Position numbers and translations under genes: made by a program. A DNA stretch of 64,000 bases from Streptomyces sulphureus DSM 40104. GTDB lineage: Bacteria; Actinomycetota; Actinomycetes; Streptomycetales; Streptomycetaceae. The stretch's first letter is position 1; every line of letters starts with the position of its first letter. This document shows positions 54,198-62,816 of the stretch, one piece after another. The stretch spans positions 496,001 to 560,000 of the forward strand of contig NZ_KB905814.1 of NCBI RefSeq assembly GCF_000381025.1. The letters run 5' to 3'. Below the pieces are notes generated by a model. That model saw only the letters and a list, made by a program, of their open reading frames with translations. It had not been told where the DNA came from and did not search any database.

Positions 54198-55715
54198 ATG
54201 CCCGCTAGCCGTCCCCCCTACGCCCGCCTCCACGACCTCCTCGACCACGCGGCCGACGAGGCACCGGAGCAGCCGGCCGTCGCCGACACGGAAGCCGCCT
54301 GGAGCTACGCCGAACTCCGCGCGGCGAGCCGGAGGTTCGCGAACTGGCTCACCCGGCGGGGCGTCCGTCCCGGCGACCGCGTGGTGGTCAGGAGCGCCAA
54401 CTCCCCGCGCCTCGCGGCGATCGTCTTCGGCACGTCGATGGCCGGCGCCGTCCTCGTCCCCCTCGGTCACGAGACGACACCGTTCCGCTTCCGGCAGGTG
54501 GTGGAGGACTCGAGCCCGGCCCTGGTCCTCACCGGGCCGGGGACGGAGCCTGAGCCGGCGGAGCTGGCCGTCGACGAGGTGTGGCCGGCGGTCGCCGCAT
54601 CGGACGCCGCCCCACCGCCCCTGCGCCGCTGCCCCGACGACACCGTGCTGCTGATGTACACCTCGGGCAGCACGGCAGGGCCCAAGGGGGTGGTCACGGA
54701 GAACGCCGCGCTGCTCTTCGCGGTGGAGGCCATCGCGGAACGCCTGCGCTACCGCAGGGAGGACCGCGTCCTGCTCCGCCTGCCGATGTCCTTCGACTAC
54801 GGCCTGTATCAGCTCTTCCTGTGCACGCTCGCCCGCGCCACCCTGTACCTGGCCCGCACCGAGACCACCCTCACCCTCCTCCGCGACCTCCGCGCCTGGG
54901 CACCGACGGTCGTCCCCCTCGTCCCCGCCCTCGCCGGGCTGCTCGCCCGGCTCGCGGGCCGGGGCTCGCCGGCGCTGCCGCCCGTCCGCCTCTTCACCAA
55001 CACGGGCGACCGACTCGGCCGCCGCACGGCGGACGAGCTCCGCAGACTGTTCCCCGGCTCGTCGGTCGTGCTCATGTACGGCATCACCGAGTGCAAGCGC
55101 GTGTCGATCGGCGAACCCGACGAGTACCTCGTCCGCGAGGGCTCCCTGGGGCGGCCGCTCACCGGCACCGAAATCCTGATCCTCGACGGGGAGGGCAACG
55201 CGCTGCCCCCGCGGCGGGTCGGCGAGATCGCGGTACGCGGCCCGCACGTGATGGGCGGTTACTGGCGAGCGGAGGAGGAGACGGCACGCCGCTTCCGTAC
55301 CGTCGGGCCCTCCGGCGTACGCGAGCTGCGCACCGGCGACTTCGGGTACCTCGACGGGGAGGGGCGGCTGTATTTCGAGGGCCGTGGGGACGACCTCTTC
55401 AAGCGTCACGGCGTGCGGACGAGCACCGCCGAGATCGAGGCGGCGGCCGAGGACGTCCCCCTCGTCTCCCGCGCGGTGGCGCTGCCCGACGCCGCGGACG
55501 GCGAGCTGTGGCTGGTGGTCGGCGGCCCCGTCGCCCCCGAGGACGTACTGCGTGCGGTAGGCGCGCGGTTGGAGCCGCAGAAGCGGCCGGACCGCTGCAT
55601 GGTCCTCGACGCGCTGCCGCTCACCGCGAACGGCAAGATCGACCGTCTCCGGGTCGCCGCGGCGGTCGGGGCCGCGGTCCGACGCGGTGCGTCGGGCCCA
55701 CGGCCCACCGAGTGA
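54198..55715 (+). CDS. AMP-forming acyl/aminoacyl-ACP ligase
   Basis: This 505-residue ANL enzyme has the P-loop Y-T-S-G-S-T-A-G-P-K-G, M-S-F-D-Y-G-L-Y-Q-L, Y-G-I-T-E, the ATP Asp in T-G-D-F-G-Y, and the C-terminal catalytic N-G-K-I-D. No carrier is fused. It resembles stand-alone ligases that sit next to fold-III PLP decarboxylases and small ACPs (exosortase-associated, butirosin and macrolactam types). It most likely loads an amino acid onto the ACP at 31735. The next gene begins 15 bases after its stop. Confidence 0.87.
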   Translation: MPASRPPYARLHDLLDHAADEAPEQPAVADTEAAWSYAELRAASRRFANWLTRRGVRPGDRVVVRSANSPRLAAIVFGTSMAGAVLVPLGHETTPFRFRQVVEDSSPALVLTGPGTEPEPAELAVDEVWPAVAASDAAPPPLRRCPDDTVLLMYTSGSTAGPKGVVTENAALLFAVEAIAERLRYRREDRVLLRLPMSFDYGLYQLFLCTLARATLYLARTETTLTLLRDLRAWAPTVVPLVPALAGLLARLAGRGSPALPPVRLFTNTGDRLGRRTADELRRLFPGSSVVLMYGITECKRVSIGEPDEYLVREGSLGRPLTGTEILILDGEGNALPPRRVGEIAVRGPHVMGGYWRAEEETARRFRTVGPSGVRELRTGDFGYLDGEGRLYFEGRGDDLFKRHGVRTSTAEIEAAAEDVPLVSRAVALPDAADGELWLVVGGPVAPEDVLRAVGARLEPQKRPDRCMVLDALPLTANGKIDRLRVAAAVGAAVRRGASGPRPTE

Positions 55716-55730
55716 GTGAGGAGACCGACC

Positions 55731-58166
55731 TTGACCGAAGCCCACGACACCGGCCGGCTGACGGCCCGTTACGGCAGCCCCCTGTACGTCTACGACCTCG
55801 AACCGCTCGGCACCGGCGTCGGCGGACTCCTCGCCACCCTCCCCGAGAACGCCACGCTCTTCTACTCGCTCAAGGCGAACCCGCATCCCCATGTCGTCGG
55901 CGAGCTGCGGGAGTTGGGCTGCTGCGCCGAGGTCAGCTCCGGAGGGGAGCTCTCCGACGCGCTGGCGGCCGGCTTCCGCCCCGAGGACTGCCTCTACACC
56001 GGGCCCGGGAAGACCGACGCCGAACTCCGCCACGCGGTCGAGCTGGGCGTCGGCACGTACTCGGCCGAGTCCCTGACCGACCTCGGCCGTATAGGCGCCG
56101 CCGCCCGGCAGGCCGGGGTCGCCGCCCGGTGTCTGCTGCGCGTCAACGCCACGGGTACGCGGGGCCGCGGGGCGATCAGCATGACGGGGCGGCCCTCGCA
56201 GTTCGGCTTCGACCTCGACGAGGCCGAAACGTGGGCGGGCGCCGCGTCGGCGGTCGACGGTGTCACCGTGGTCGGCCTGCACTTCTTCCCGCTGAGCAAT
56301 GCGCGGGACGAGGACGCCCTCATCGCGTCGTTCGAGGAGAGCATCGCCACCGCGGCGCACCTCCGCGACGTCCACCGGCTTCCGGTCACCGTGCTCGACC
56401 TCGGGGGCGGCTTCGCGGCGCCCTACGCGCGTCCGGGCGAACGCCCCGGCTATCCGCGGCTGCGCACGGCGCTGGAGGCGTCGCTCGACCGGCACTTCCC
56501 GGCGGACCGCCCGAGCCTGGCGTTCGAGACGGGCCGGTACCTGGCGGGCGCCGCCGGTCGGCTGGTGACGACCGTCACCGACGTCAAGCGGAGCAAGGGC
56601 ACCTGCTACGCCGTCCTCAACTCCGGCATCAACCACCTGGGCGGGATGTCGGGCCTGCGGAGGATGCTTCCCCTCTCGGCCCGCCCGGCAGACTGCGACG
56701 CCGCCGAGGCGGAGACCGAGGTGACCCTGACAGGCCCGCTCTGCGCCCCGAGCGACGTCCTGGGCGCCGCGGTGCGGATGCCGGAACCGCGGGTCGGCGA
56801 CGCGCTGGTGATCCCGAACGTCGGCGCGTACGGGCTCAGCGCGAGCCTGATCGCGTTCCTCGGCCGGGCGTGCCCCACCGAAGTGGTGGTACGCGGAGGG
56901 GAGTTCGTCTCCGCGACGCAGCAGGTGATCACCCGAACGACCGTCGGTGCCGGTGAGGAGGCCGCGGCCGGGCAGACCCCTGCGCCCCGCCCGGCGCCTG
57001 CCGGGAAGAACCCGGTGGAGCTCGCCGCCTCGCTCGTCCCCGGGCTGCGGGACGGCGCAGGCGAAGCCGACGCGGAGGCCGAGTTCCCCGTGGAGAGTCT
57101 CCGCGCGCTGCGCGAGTCCGGCCTCATGGGCCTCCTGGTGCCGGAGGAGTACGGCGGGCTCGGCGGGGGTCTGCGGGACCTTGTCGAAGTGTCGCGGACG
57201 CTGGCGGGCGGCTGCCTTTCCACCGCAATGGTCTTCGCCATGCACTGCCAGCAGGCGGACGCCCTTGTGCGGTTCGGAACGGAGAGCCTGCGCCGCCGCG
57301 TACTGCCCAGGATTGCCGCCGGCGAGGTCTACCTCGCCTCGATCACCTCCGAACGGGAGACCGGCGGCCACCTCCTCACCAGCGCCTCGCCGCTTGAGGA
57401 GACGGCGCAGGGACTCCGCCTCTCCCGTGACGCCCCGGTCGTGACTGGAGGCGCCCACGCGGACGCCTACGTCGTCACCATGCGGGACCGCCCCGACGCC
57501 GCGGCGCACGAGGTGACCCTCGTCTACGTCGCACGCGGTGAGGCGACGGTCGAGGTCACGGGCGGCTGGAACCCCCTCGGCATGCGTGCGACGCAGAGCC
57601 TGGCCGTCCAGCTCGACGCCGTGGTGACAGAGGAGCAGATCGTCGGCGCACGCGGGGAGTTCCGCGAGGTGGCCGTCGAGAGCTTCATGCCGCTCGCGCA
57701 CATCGGGTGGTCGGCGTGCTGGCTGGGGGCTGCGCACCAGTCGTTGCGCGACCTGGTGGCGCTCCTGCGCTCCCCCCGGCGCCCGGGGAGCGCCGACCTC
57801 TCCTCCGACCTTCTGCAGGAGCGGGTGGCGCGCGTCCGGCACCCCCTGGAGCTGGTCGCCGCCTACCTGGACCGCGTGACGGACGAGGTCGCCGCAGCAC
57901 GGCTCGCGGGCGAGCGCGTGGACTCCCCTGCGGTGCAGGTGCACCTCAACGCCCTGAAGGTCGCGGCCGCCGAGTCCACGTTCGAGGCCGCCGACCGCTG
58001 CGTGCAGATCGCCGGGCTCGGATCCGGGTACATGAAGAACGCCGCCACCCCGTTCGAGCGGACGCTGCGCGACCTGCGGTCGGCGGCCCTGAACTACGCG
58101 AACGACCGGCTGCTCAAGGCCAACGGGCTGCTGACGCTGGCGGATTCGTCGGTGCGCCTGCTGTGA
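55731..58166 (+). CDS. Fusion of fold-III PLP decarboxylase and acyl-CoA dehydrogenase
   Basis: I choose TTG 55731 because GAGGAGA stands six bases upstream; the open frame reaches back only to GTG 55716. In this 811-residue protein, residues 1-400 are an alanine-racemase-fold decarboxylase: PLP Lys in F-Y-S-L-K-A-N-P, phosphate loop D-L-G-G-G-F, E-T-G-R-Y-L, and active-site G-P-L-C-A-P-S-D. After an Ala/Pro linker, residues ~420-811 are a full acyl-CoA dehydrogenase. Its catalytic Glu is present in P-F-E-R-T-L-R-D, aligned with the MCAD base Y-P-V-E-K-L-M-R-D. Separately, such enzymes decarboxylate an aminoacyl-ACP (BtrK/VinO) and desaturate acyl thioesters; joined, they could do both to one ACP-bound amino acid. 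Confidence 0.88.
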   Translation: MTEAHDTGRLTARYGSPLYVYDLEPLGTGVGGLLATLPENATLFYSLKANPHPHVVGELRELGCCAEVSSGGELSDALAAGFRPEDCLYTGPGKTDAELRHAVELGVGTYSAESLTDLGRIGAAARQAGVAARCLLRVNATGTRGRGAISMTGRPSQFGFDLDEAETWAGAASAVDGVTVVGLHFFPLSNARDEDALIASFEESIATAAHLRDVHRLPVTVLDLGGGFAAPYARPGERPGYPRLRTALEASLDRHFPADRPSLAFETGRYLAGAAGRLVTTVTDVKRSKGTCYAVLNSGINHLGGMSGLRRMLPLSARPADCDAAEAETEVTLTGPLCAPSDVLGAAVRMPEPRVGDALVIPNVGAYGLSASLIAFLGRACPTEVVVRGGEFVSATQQVITRTTVGAGEEAAAGQTPAPRPAPAGKNPVELAASLVPGLRDGAGEADAEAEFPVESLRALRESGLMGLLVPEEYGGLGGGLRDLVEVSRTLAGGCLSTAMVFAMHCQQADALVRFGTESLRRRVLPRIAAGEVYLASITSERETGGHLLTSASPLEETAQGLRLSRDAPVVTGGAHADAYVVTMRDRPDAAAHEVTLVYVARGEATVEVTGGWNPLGMRATQSLAVQLDAVVTEEQIVGARGEFREVAVESFMPLAHIGWSACWLGAAHQSLRDLVALLRSPRRPGSADLSSDLLQERVARVRHPLELVAAYLDRVTDEVAAARLAGERVDSPAVQVHLNALKVAAAESTFEAADRCVQIAGLGSGYMKNAATPFERTLRDLRSAALNYANDRLLKANGLLTLADSSVRLL

Positions 58167-58197
58167 TTCCCGGCCGCGCGCCCGCGCCGCACGACGT

Positions 58198-58719
58198 TCA
58201 CTCCGGCGAGGGCGCCGCCGATCCCGTGCGGTCCCCCGCCGCCGCCCCGGTCTCCAGGGCGAAGCGCAGCATCTCGTCGATGTGCTCCTCCAGGAGTCCT
58301 GTGCAGGGGTCGACGGGGACCAGCCGCGTGGGCTCGCGGCGTCCGGCCGCCCACGTGAACGCCGCCTCGCTGTGCAGGTCGTCGAGCCAGGCCGCCGGCC
58401 GGTCGCCGACCGCGCGCGCGATCTCGGGAAACTTGTCGTAGTGCCCTCCCGGATGCGGCGGGAACTCGACGAGCGGCAGCGCGGGAAGCCCCAGCAGGGG
58501 AGCGAGCAACCTGTTGGCGTCCTGCTCCCAGCTCGTCGCCCAGACGAGGTCGAAGTGCGGGACCAGCCGGCGGAGCAGCGCACCGTGCGCCGGGTTGACC
58601 CGGACCTGCTCCCCTTCGAAGAGCTCGTGCTCCGTGTACCCGGGCGGGCAGGAGGGCGCGCCGTAGGGGTTGAGCACTCCGTCGACGTCGATCAGCGCCA
58701 GTAACCGTTGGGAAGTCAT
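58198..58719 (-). CDS. HAD-like phosphatase domain protein
   Basis: The product is 173 residues from ATG 58719; a longer frame to 58908 lacks family features upstream. It begins L-I-D-V-D-G-V-L-N-P, the HAD nucleophile motif D-x-D-G, followed by W-A-T-S-W and W-L-D-D as motifs II and III. It resembles the small HAD proteins common in streptomycete genomes. It has a TTA codon six residues in (58702-58704). It faces the fusion gene convergently at 31 bases and probably marks the cluster edge. Confidence 0.82.
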   Translation of the reverse strand: MTSQRLLALIDVDGVLNPYGAPSCPPGYTEHELFEGEQVRVNPAHGALLRRLVPHFDLVWATSWEQDANRLLAPLLGLPALPLVEFPPHPGGHYDKFPEIARAVGDRPAAWLDDLHSEAAFTWAAGRREPTRLVPVDPCTGLLEEHIDEMLRFALETGAAAGDRTGSAAPSPE

Positions 58720-59005
58720 CGCGTCCTTGTCCTCGGCCGGTGGAGAGGGTGTACGCACCGCCGCGAGAGCATGGCCCCCGCTGCTGCTCGGCCGAGGGTA
58801 ACTCAGGCCCGTCCGGGGGGCGTTCACCCGCGGGCGGCCCGTCGCACGCGGCGTCGGCTCCCTGCCGTGCAGGCGGTACGCTGCGCGGAGCCGCGTCGAG
58901 GGCTGCACCGCCGCACCGCTGCCGCCACAGCACTCGGACCGCGCCTTCCGCCTCGCCCACCACCGGGCGGGCGCCGCAACCGGGACGACGAAGGATCAGG
59001 ACACA
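58720..59005. promoter_or_regulatory. Divergent intergenic region between the HAD and GT2 genes
   Basis: This 286-base gap separates divergent genes and has no open frame with family features. I see no clear promoter elements. The GT2 gene has GAAGGA at about 58990 ahead of GTG 59006. Confidence 0.35.
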
Positions 59006-59899
59006 GTGGCCCACGACGAAGCACCCGGCAAGCGCGCGGTCGACGTGGTGGTGCTCACCATGAACGACCGAGGCGACGAGTTCGAGGCGGCCATGGAGTC
59101 CGTGCTCGCACAGAGCGGTGTGGACCTGCGCGTCATGGTCGTCGGCAACGGAGTCGTCCCCGACTTCGTCCCCGAGGGCGTCCGGAGCGTCGCCCTCGCG
59201 GAGAACACGGGCATCCCCGAGGGGCGCAACATCGGCGCCGACGCCCTCGCGGAGGGCGGCGGCGAGTTCGTCCTCTTCTTCGACAACGACGCCCTCCTCC
59301 CCGAGCCCGACACCCTGGCCCGCCTGATCGAGAAGTTCGACCAGCACCCCGACGCCGCCTACGTGCAACCGCGTATCGCGGACCCCGAAACGGGGAAGAC
59401 GCTCGGCCGCTGGGTCCCGCGTCTGCGGTCGGGTGACACGCACCGGTCGGGCGCGGTCACGGTGATGGCGGAGGGCGTCGTGCTCGTCCGCCGGGCCGCC
59501 TTTGCCGAGGCGGGCGGTTGGCCGGGGCACTTCTTCCTCTTCCACGAGGGCGTCGACCTCTCGTGGAGGCTCTGGGACCGGGGCGGGATCGGCTGGTACG
59601 CCGCCGACGTCGAGGTCCACCACCCGGCGACCGACCCCGCACGGCACGGCCCCTATTACCGGCTGGTGGCGCGCAACAGGGCGTGGGTCGCCTACCGCCG
59701 CCTCCCCGCGCCGCTCGTGCCCGTCTACGTGGGGGCGTGGACCCTGATCAGCCTGTGGCGGTTCCGCGCGTCGGGGAACCTCCGTGTGTGGCTGCGCGGC
59801 ACCGTGGAGGGGCTGCGCGGCGGGCACGGCGAGCGCCGGCCGATGTCCTGGCGGACGGTGTGGCGCCTCACCCGGCACGGACGCCCTCCGATCATCTGA
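59006..59899 (+). CDS. Family 2 glycosyltransferase (core genome type)
   Basis: The 297-residue protein starts at GTG 59006. It has V-D-V-V-V-L-T-M-N-D, A-E-N-T-G-I-P-E-G-R-N-I-G, and F-F-D-N-D-A as the DxD element, plus an E-G-V-D-L-S-W-R-L motif of the rhamnosyl/WbbL-like branch. A hydrophobic segment near residues 230-250 could anchor it at the membrane. It is not similar to the paired GT2s of the cluster and sits outside the operon. Confidence 0.85.
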   Translation: MAHDEAPGKRAVDVVVLTMNDRGDEFEAAMESVLAQSGVDLRVMVVGNGVVPDFVPEGVRSVALAENTGIPEGRNIGADALAEGGGEFVLFFDNDALLPEPDTLARLIEKFDQHPDAAYVQPRIADPETGKTLGRWVPRLRSGDTHRSGAVTVMAEGVVLVRRAAFAEAGGWPGHFFLFHEGVDLSWRLWDRGGIGWYAADVEVHHPATDPARHGPYYRLVARNRAWVAYRRLPAPLVPVYVGAWTLISLWRFRASGNLRVWLRGTVEGLRGGHGERRPMSWRTVWRLTRHGRPPII

Positions 59900-59918
59900 G
59901 TCCGGCGGAGCCGTGGCG

Positions 59919-59951
59919 GACGGGAGTCGGCCTCGGCCGACCCCGCCCGTC
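59919..59951. terminator. Bidirectional terminator hairpin between convergent genes
   Basis: GACGGG (59919-59924) pairs with CCCGTC (59946-59951), and GTCGGC (59926-59931) pairs with GCCGAC (59936-59941) around a CTCG loop, forming a long, slightly bulged stem. It fills the 50-base gap between the GT2 stop and the stop of the minus-strand gene. It can serve both directions. Confidence 0.65.
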
Positions 59952-60543
59952 AGTCCTCCAGCCGGACCGCCTGCCGCTGCGGGTCGCGCAGGTCCGTGCC
60001 GTGTCGCAGCCAACGCTCCTGGAGCGCCTCCGCACCGTGCACCCGCTTCCAGGCCGCTTCGTTGGCCGTCATCGGCAGCAGCGGCAGGAAGCGCACCGGC
60101 TCGCGGGGCGGGCCGAGCTCCAAGTCCCCTACGAGGCCGCCGGGTTCGGCCACGAGGACGGAGGTGAACGGCGCCCCTGGCCACAGCGGCTCCCCGACGT
60201 CCAACGAGGCGCCGGGCGCCACGATCACACCCTCGACCTGCGGCGAGGCGGCGAGCACCGCGAGCGGCCGCAGCACCTTGTCCGTGTCGGAGAGCCCCGC
60301 CCTGACGGAGAGCAGCAGCTCGGCACGCGGCCCCCGCTCGGGCTCCGCGACGATCGCGGACGGGTCGGTCATCGGCGCCGCCGACATCCCGAGCGTCGCG
60401 TACCGGACGAGCCGTTCGCCGGGGTCGAGGAACCGCAGCACCTCGATGCGCTCGGTGCCGACGAAGGTGAGGGCGGCCCGTGCGTCGGGCTCCCCCAGCG
60501 CCTCGCTGAGCTTCGTCTCGACCTGGTGCAGAACGTCCGACAT
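59950..60543 (-). CDS. Suppressor-of-fused-like domain protein
   Basis: This 197-residue protein matches the pattern of the bacterial suppressor-of-fused family (PF05076): R-F-L-D-P-G-E-R-L-V-R-Y-A-T-L-G-M-S near residue 36, then A-E-L-L-L-S-V and a central P-G-A motif ending with V-R-F-L-P-L-L-P-M-T-x-x-E. Conserved in streptomycetes, function unknown. It diverges from corA across a 479-base region. Confidence 0.8.
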   Translation of the reverse strand: MSDVLHQVETKLSEALGEPDARAALTFVGTERIEVLRFLDPGERLVRYATLGMSAAPMTDPSAIVAEPERGPRAELLLSVRAGLSDTDKVLRPLAVLAASPQVEGVIVAPGASLDVGEPLWPGAPFTSVLVAEPGGLVGDLELGPPREPVRFLPLLPMTANEAAWKRVHGAEALQERWLRHGTDLRDPQRQAVRLED

Positions 60544-61022
60544 GCGACGAGCCTACGGTGCCGCGCACGGGCACGAAGAGGCGGGCACAGCACGGAGTTC
60601 GGTCATCGGGAGGGTGATTGGGTGCTACCGTTGACGGCCGGTCAAGGCGTACGAGCGGGCTCTCCCCCGAGGGGGACCGGCCGGAGGAGGTGGTACCGAC
60701 ATGGACCCCAGTCGACCGTGCAGTACCAGCCGCTCTTTCGCGCGCGGTGCCGATAGCTGAGGCCCCTGCCCACCAGGGCTGCCCTCGGGCCGCCCGGCCA
60801 AACCTCCGCAGGCACATTCTTTCCGGGTTCCTCCGGAACCTGCCGCGGCAGAGCGCTCCGCCTCTGAACTCCCGTACCACACAAGTACTTTCCGCCAGCG
60901 CGCGCCGCCACCCGCTGCGCCAGGCGCCCGCCCTCCCCTCTCGCCGCAGCGTCGCCCGGGGACCGAGGGCTTCCGCCTCCGCGCACGGCCCACGGCGGTA
61001 CGGCACCGTGAAGGAGCCCCGC
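60544..61022. promoter_or_regulatory. 479-base divergent region with structured leader ahead of corA
   Basis: No full-length gene lies here. On the + strand it holds the short ORF at 60701-60760 and then several hairpins: CCCTG/CAGGG around 60765-60778, GGTTCC-TCC-GGAACC at 60826-60840, and the perfect palindrome TGCCGCGGCA at 60841-60850. TTGACGG at about 60629 could be a -35 element but I see no firm -10. A Mg-responsive leader is plausible. Confidence 0.45.
60701..60760 (+). CDS. Short upstream ORF (possible corA leader peptide)
   Basis: ATG 60701 follows a strong GGAGGAGG ribosome site (60683-60690) by ten bases and opens 19 codons ending with TGA at 60758. The peptide (M-D-P-S-R-P-C-S-T-S ... 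G-A-D-S) is rich in Ser and Arg with early Pro codons. It lies about 260 bases upstream of corA, just before a chain of hairpins, where a translated leader could control readthrough as for the enterobacterial corL and mgtL leader peptides. Chance is possible at this size. Confidence 0.35.
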   Translation: MDPSRPCSTSRSFARGADS

Positions 61023-62168
61023 ATGTCGATGATCCGAGAGCTGCGCGCCGCGGTACGCCCTTCCCTCCGCAAGGGCGCGCGCAGCGGCGGGACGGAGGAC
61101 CCGGCCGAGGCGGCGAGCGCCGTCGTCGACTGCGCCGTCTACCGGGACGGGTACCGCGGCACGGCGCGGCTGAGTCCGGCCGAGGCGCTCCGCCGGGTGC
61201 GCGGGCGCAGCACGCGGAGCTCCGAAGGCGACGGCGCCACACGGGAGTTCGTCTGGATCGGGCTCCACGAACCGACGGAGCGCGAGTTCGCCGGCATCGC
61301 GCAGGAGTACGGACTGCACCCGCTCGCCGTCGAGGACGCCGTCCACGCCCACCAGCGCCCCAAGGTGGAGAGGTACGACGAGAGCATCTTCACCGTCCTG
61401 AAGACCCTCCACTACACCGAGCAGCCCGACGAGCCGGGGCAGGCAGCGGCCGTGGTGGAGAGCGGCGAGGTGATGTGCTTCACCGGTCGGGACTACATCA
61501 TCACCGTCCGGCACGGCGGCCAGGGCTCCCTGCGGGCGCTCCGCCACCGTCTCGAGGACGACCCCGAGCTGCTCTCCCGCGGCCCCTCCGCCGTCCTCCA
61601 CGCCATCGCCGACCAGACCGTCGACGGGTACCTCGCGGTCGCCGACGCGGTGCAGGTCGACATCGACGAGGTGGAGAACCAGGTCTTCGCGCAGCAGACC
61701 GAGCGCGCGGCCGGGCGCAGGCGGGGCGGCGAGTCCGGCCGGATCTACCAACTCAAGCGCGAGGTACTGGAGTTCAAGCGGGCGGTCGGCCCGCTGCTGC
61801 GGCCCATGGAGCTGCTGAGCGAGCGCCCCGTGCGGCTGATCGACCCCGAAATCCAGAAGTACTTCCGCGACGTCGCCGACCACCTCGCGCGCGTCAACGA
61901 GCAGGTGCTCGGCTTCGACGAACTGCTCAACTCCATCCTCCAGGCCAACCTCGCGCAGGCCACGGTCGCCCAGTCCGAGGACATGCGGAAGATCACTTCC
62001 TGGGCGGCGATCTTCGCCGTGCCCACGATGATCGCCGGCGTCTACGGCATGAACTTCGACGTCATGCCCGAGACCCACTGGGAGTACGGCTACCCGGCGG
62101 TGATGGCCCTGATCGTCGGGATCTGCGTCGCCATCCACCGGGGGTTCAAGCACAACGGCTGGCTCTGA
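61023..62168 (+). CDS. corA: CorA magnesium/cobalt channel
   Basis: This 381-residue protein has a cytoplasmic N-terminal domain with H-P-L-A-V-E-D-A and H-Q-R-P-K-V-E-R-Y, a long helix, and two C-terminal membrane segments. The selectivity motif Y-G-M-N-F follows the first of these and the protein ends in basic residues, exactly the CorA topology. ATG 61023 has AAGGAG upstream; the open frame to 60618 is leader, not protein. It imports Mg2+. The long leader suggests it is regulated at the RNA level. Confidence 0.95.
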   Translation: MSMIRELRAAVRPSLRKGARSGGTEDPAEAASAVVDCAVYRDGYRGTARLSPAEALRRVRGRSTRSSEGDGATREFVWIGLHEPTEREFAGIAQEYGLHPLAVEDAVHAHQRPKVERYDESIFTVLKTLHYTEQPDEPGQAAAVVESGEVMCFTGRDYIITVRHGGQGSLRALRHRLEDDPELLSRGPSAVLHAIADQTVDGYLAVADAVQVDIDEVENQVFAQQTERAAGRRRGGESGRIYQLKREVLEFKRAVGPLLRPMELLSERPVRLIDPEIQKYFRDVADHLARVNEQVLGFDELLNSILQANLAQATVAQSEDMRKITSWAAIFAVPTMIAGVYGMNFDVMPETHWEYGYPAVMALIVGICVAIHRGFKHNGWL

Positions 62169-62283
62169 GCAGACGGCTCCGACGGCCCAACTCGCCCGGC
62201 TGCGCGACGCGTCCGGGAGCCGGCGGCGCGGGGCGCAGGTCGCACACGCGCAGCGGGAGCCGTCGGACGGTAGCCTGCTGGGC

Positions 62284-62811
62284 ATGGAGGAGACGCTGCT
62301 GGAGCACGCGCTCATCGAGGAGTCCGCGAAGAAGTCGGCGCTGGTGTGGGTCCGCGGCCCCGAGGGTCCCTCGCGTCCGCTCTGGCACGTGTGGCACGGG
62401 GGCGCCGTCTGCCTCGTCGGCGACGGCTCCGAACAGCCCCTGCACGGGCTCGACTTGGTCGACGGCGGCACCGCGACCGTCAGCGTGCGGAGCAAGGACA
62501 AAGGCGGCCGCCTCGTCGTCTGGCCGGCGCGCGTCGCCCAACTCGCGCCCGGGAGCGACGCCTGGCAGGCGGCCGTCGACGACCTCAAGCCGAAGCGCCT
62601 CAACGCGCCGGACAGCGGCTCGCTCACCGAACGCTGGTCCCGCGAGTGCCGCGTCCTGCGACTGGAGCCGGCAGGCGAGGCGCTGGAGCACCCCGGCGCC
62701 ATGCCCGACTCCTCGCACGCGGCTCCCCCGCCGCCCACCCCGGCGACGACGCGGCAGCCCATGCCGTCCGGCGTCCCGCGTCTCCTCTTCCGCCGCCGAC
62801 GGAAGAGCTGA
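62284..62811 (+). CDS. Conserved hypothetical protein
   Basis: I do not recognise this 175-residue protein. It has no membrane segment or signal; the middle (V-W-V-R-G-P-E-G, V-W-H-G-G, R-L-V-V-W-P-A) suggests a small beta-rich domain, followed by a disordered Pro/Ala tail ending in basic R-R-R-R-K. A TAGCCT -10-like element sits 14 bases before its ATG. The stop is 5 bases from the convergent lipoprotein gene. Confidence 0.75.
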   Translation: MEETLLEHALIEESAKKSALVWVRGPEGPSRPLWHVWHGGAVCLVGDGSEQPLHGLDLVDGGTATVSVRSKDKGGRLVVWPARVAQLAPGSDAWQAAVDDLKPKRLNAPDSGSLTERWSRECRVLRLEPAGEALEHPGAMPDSSHAAPPPPTPATTRQPMPSGVPRLLFRRRRKS

Positions 62812-62816
62812 CGGGG

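Noticed and set aside
53280..58583. 1767-codon minus-strand frame covering six + strand genes
   Set aside because: Its residues follow reversed codons of recognisable enzymes; no domain of its own and no ribosome site.
60744..60850. M-box (ykoK) magnesium riboswitch before corA
   Set aside because: GATAGCTGAGGCCCCTG resembles the 5' core, but the rest of the conserved loops could not be matched by eye; left as a test, not a call.
62172..62264. GACGGCTCC and GGAGCCGTC inverted pair after corA
   Set aside because: The arms are 75 bases apart with no T tract; a stable terminator is doubtful.
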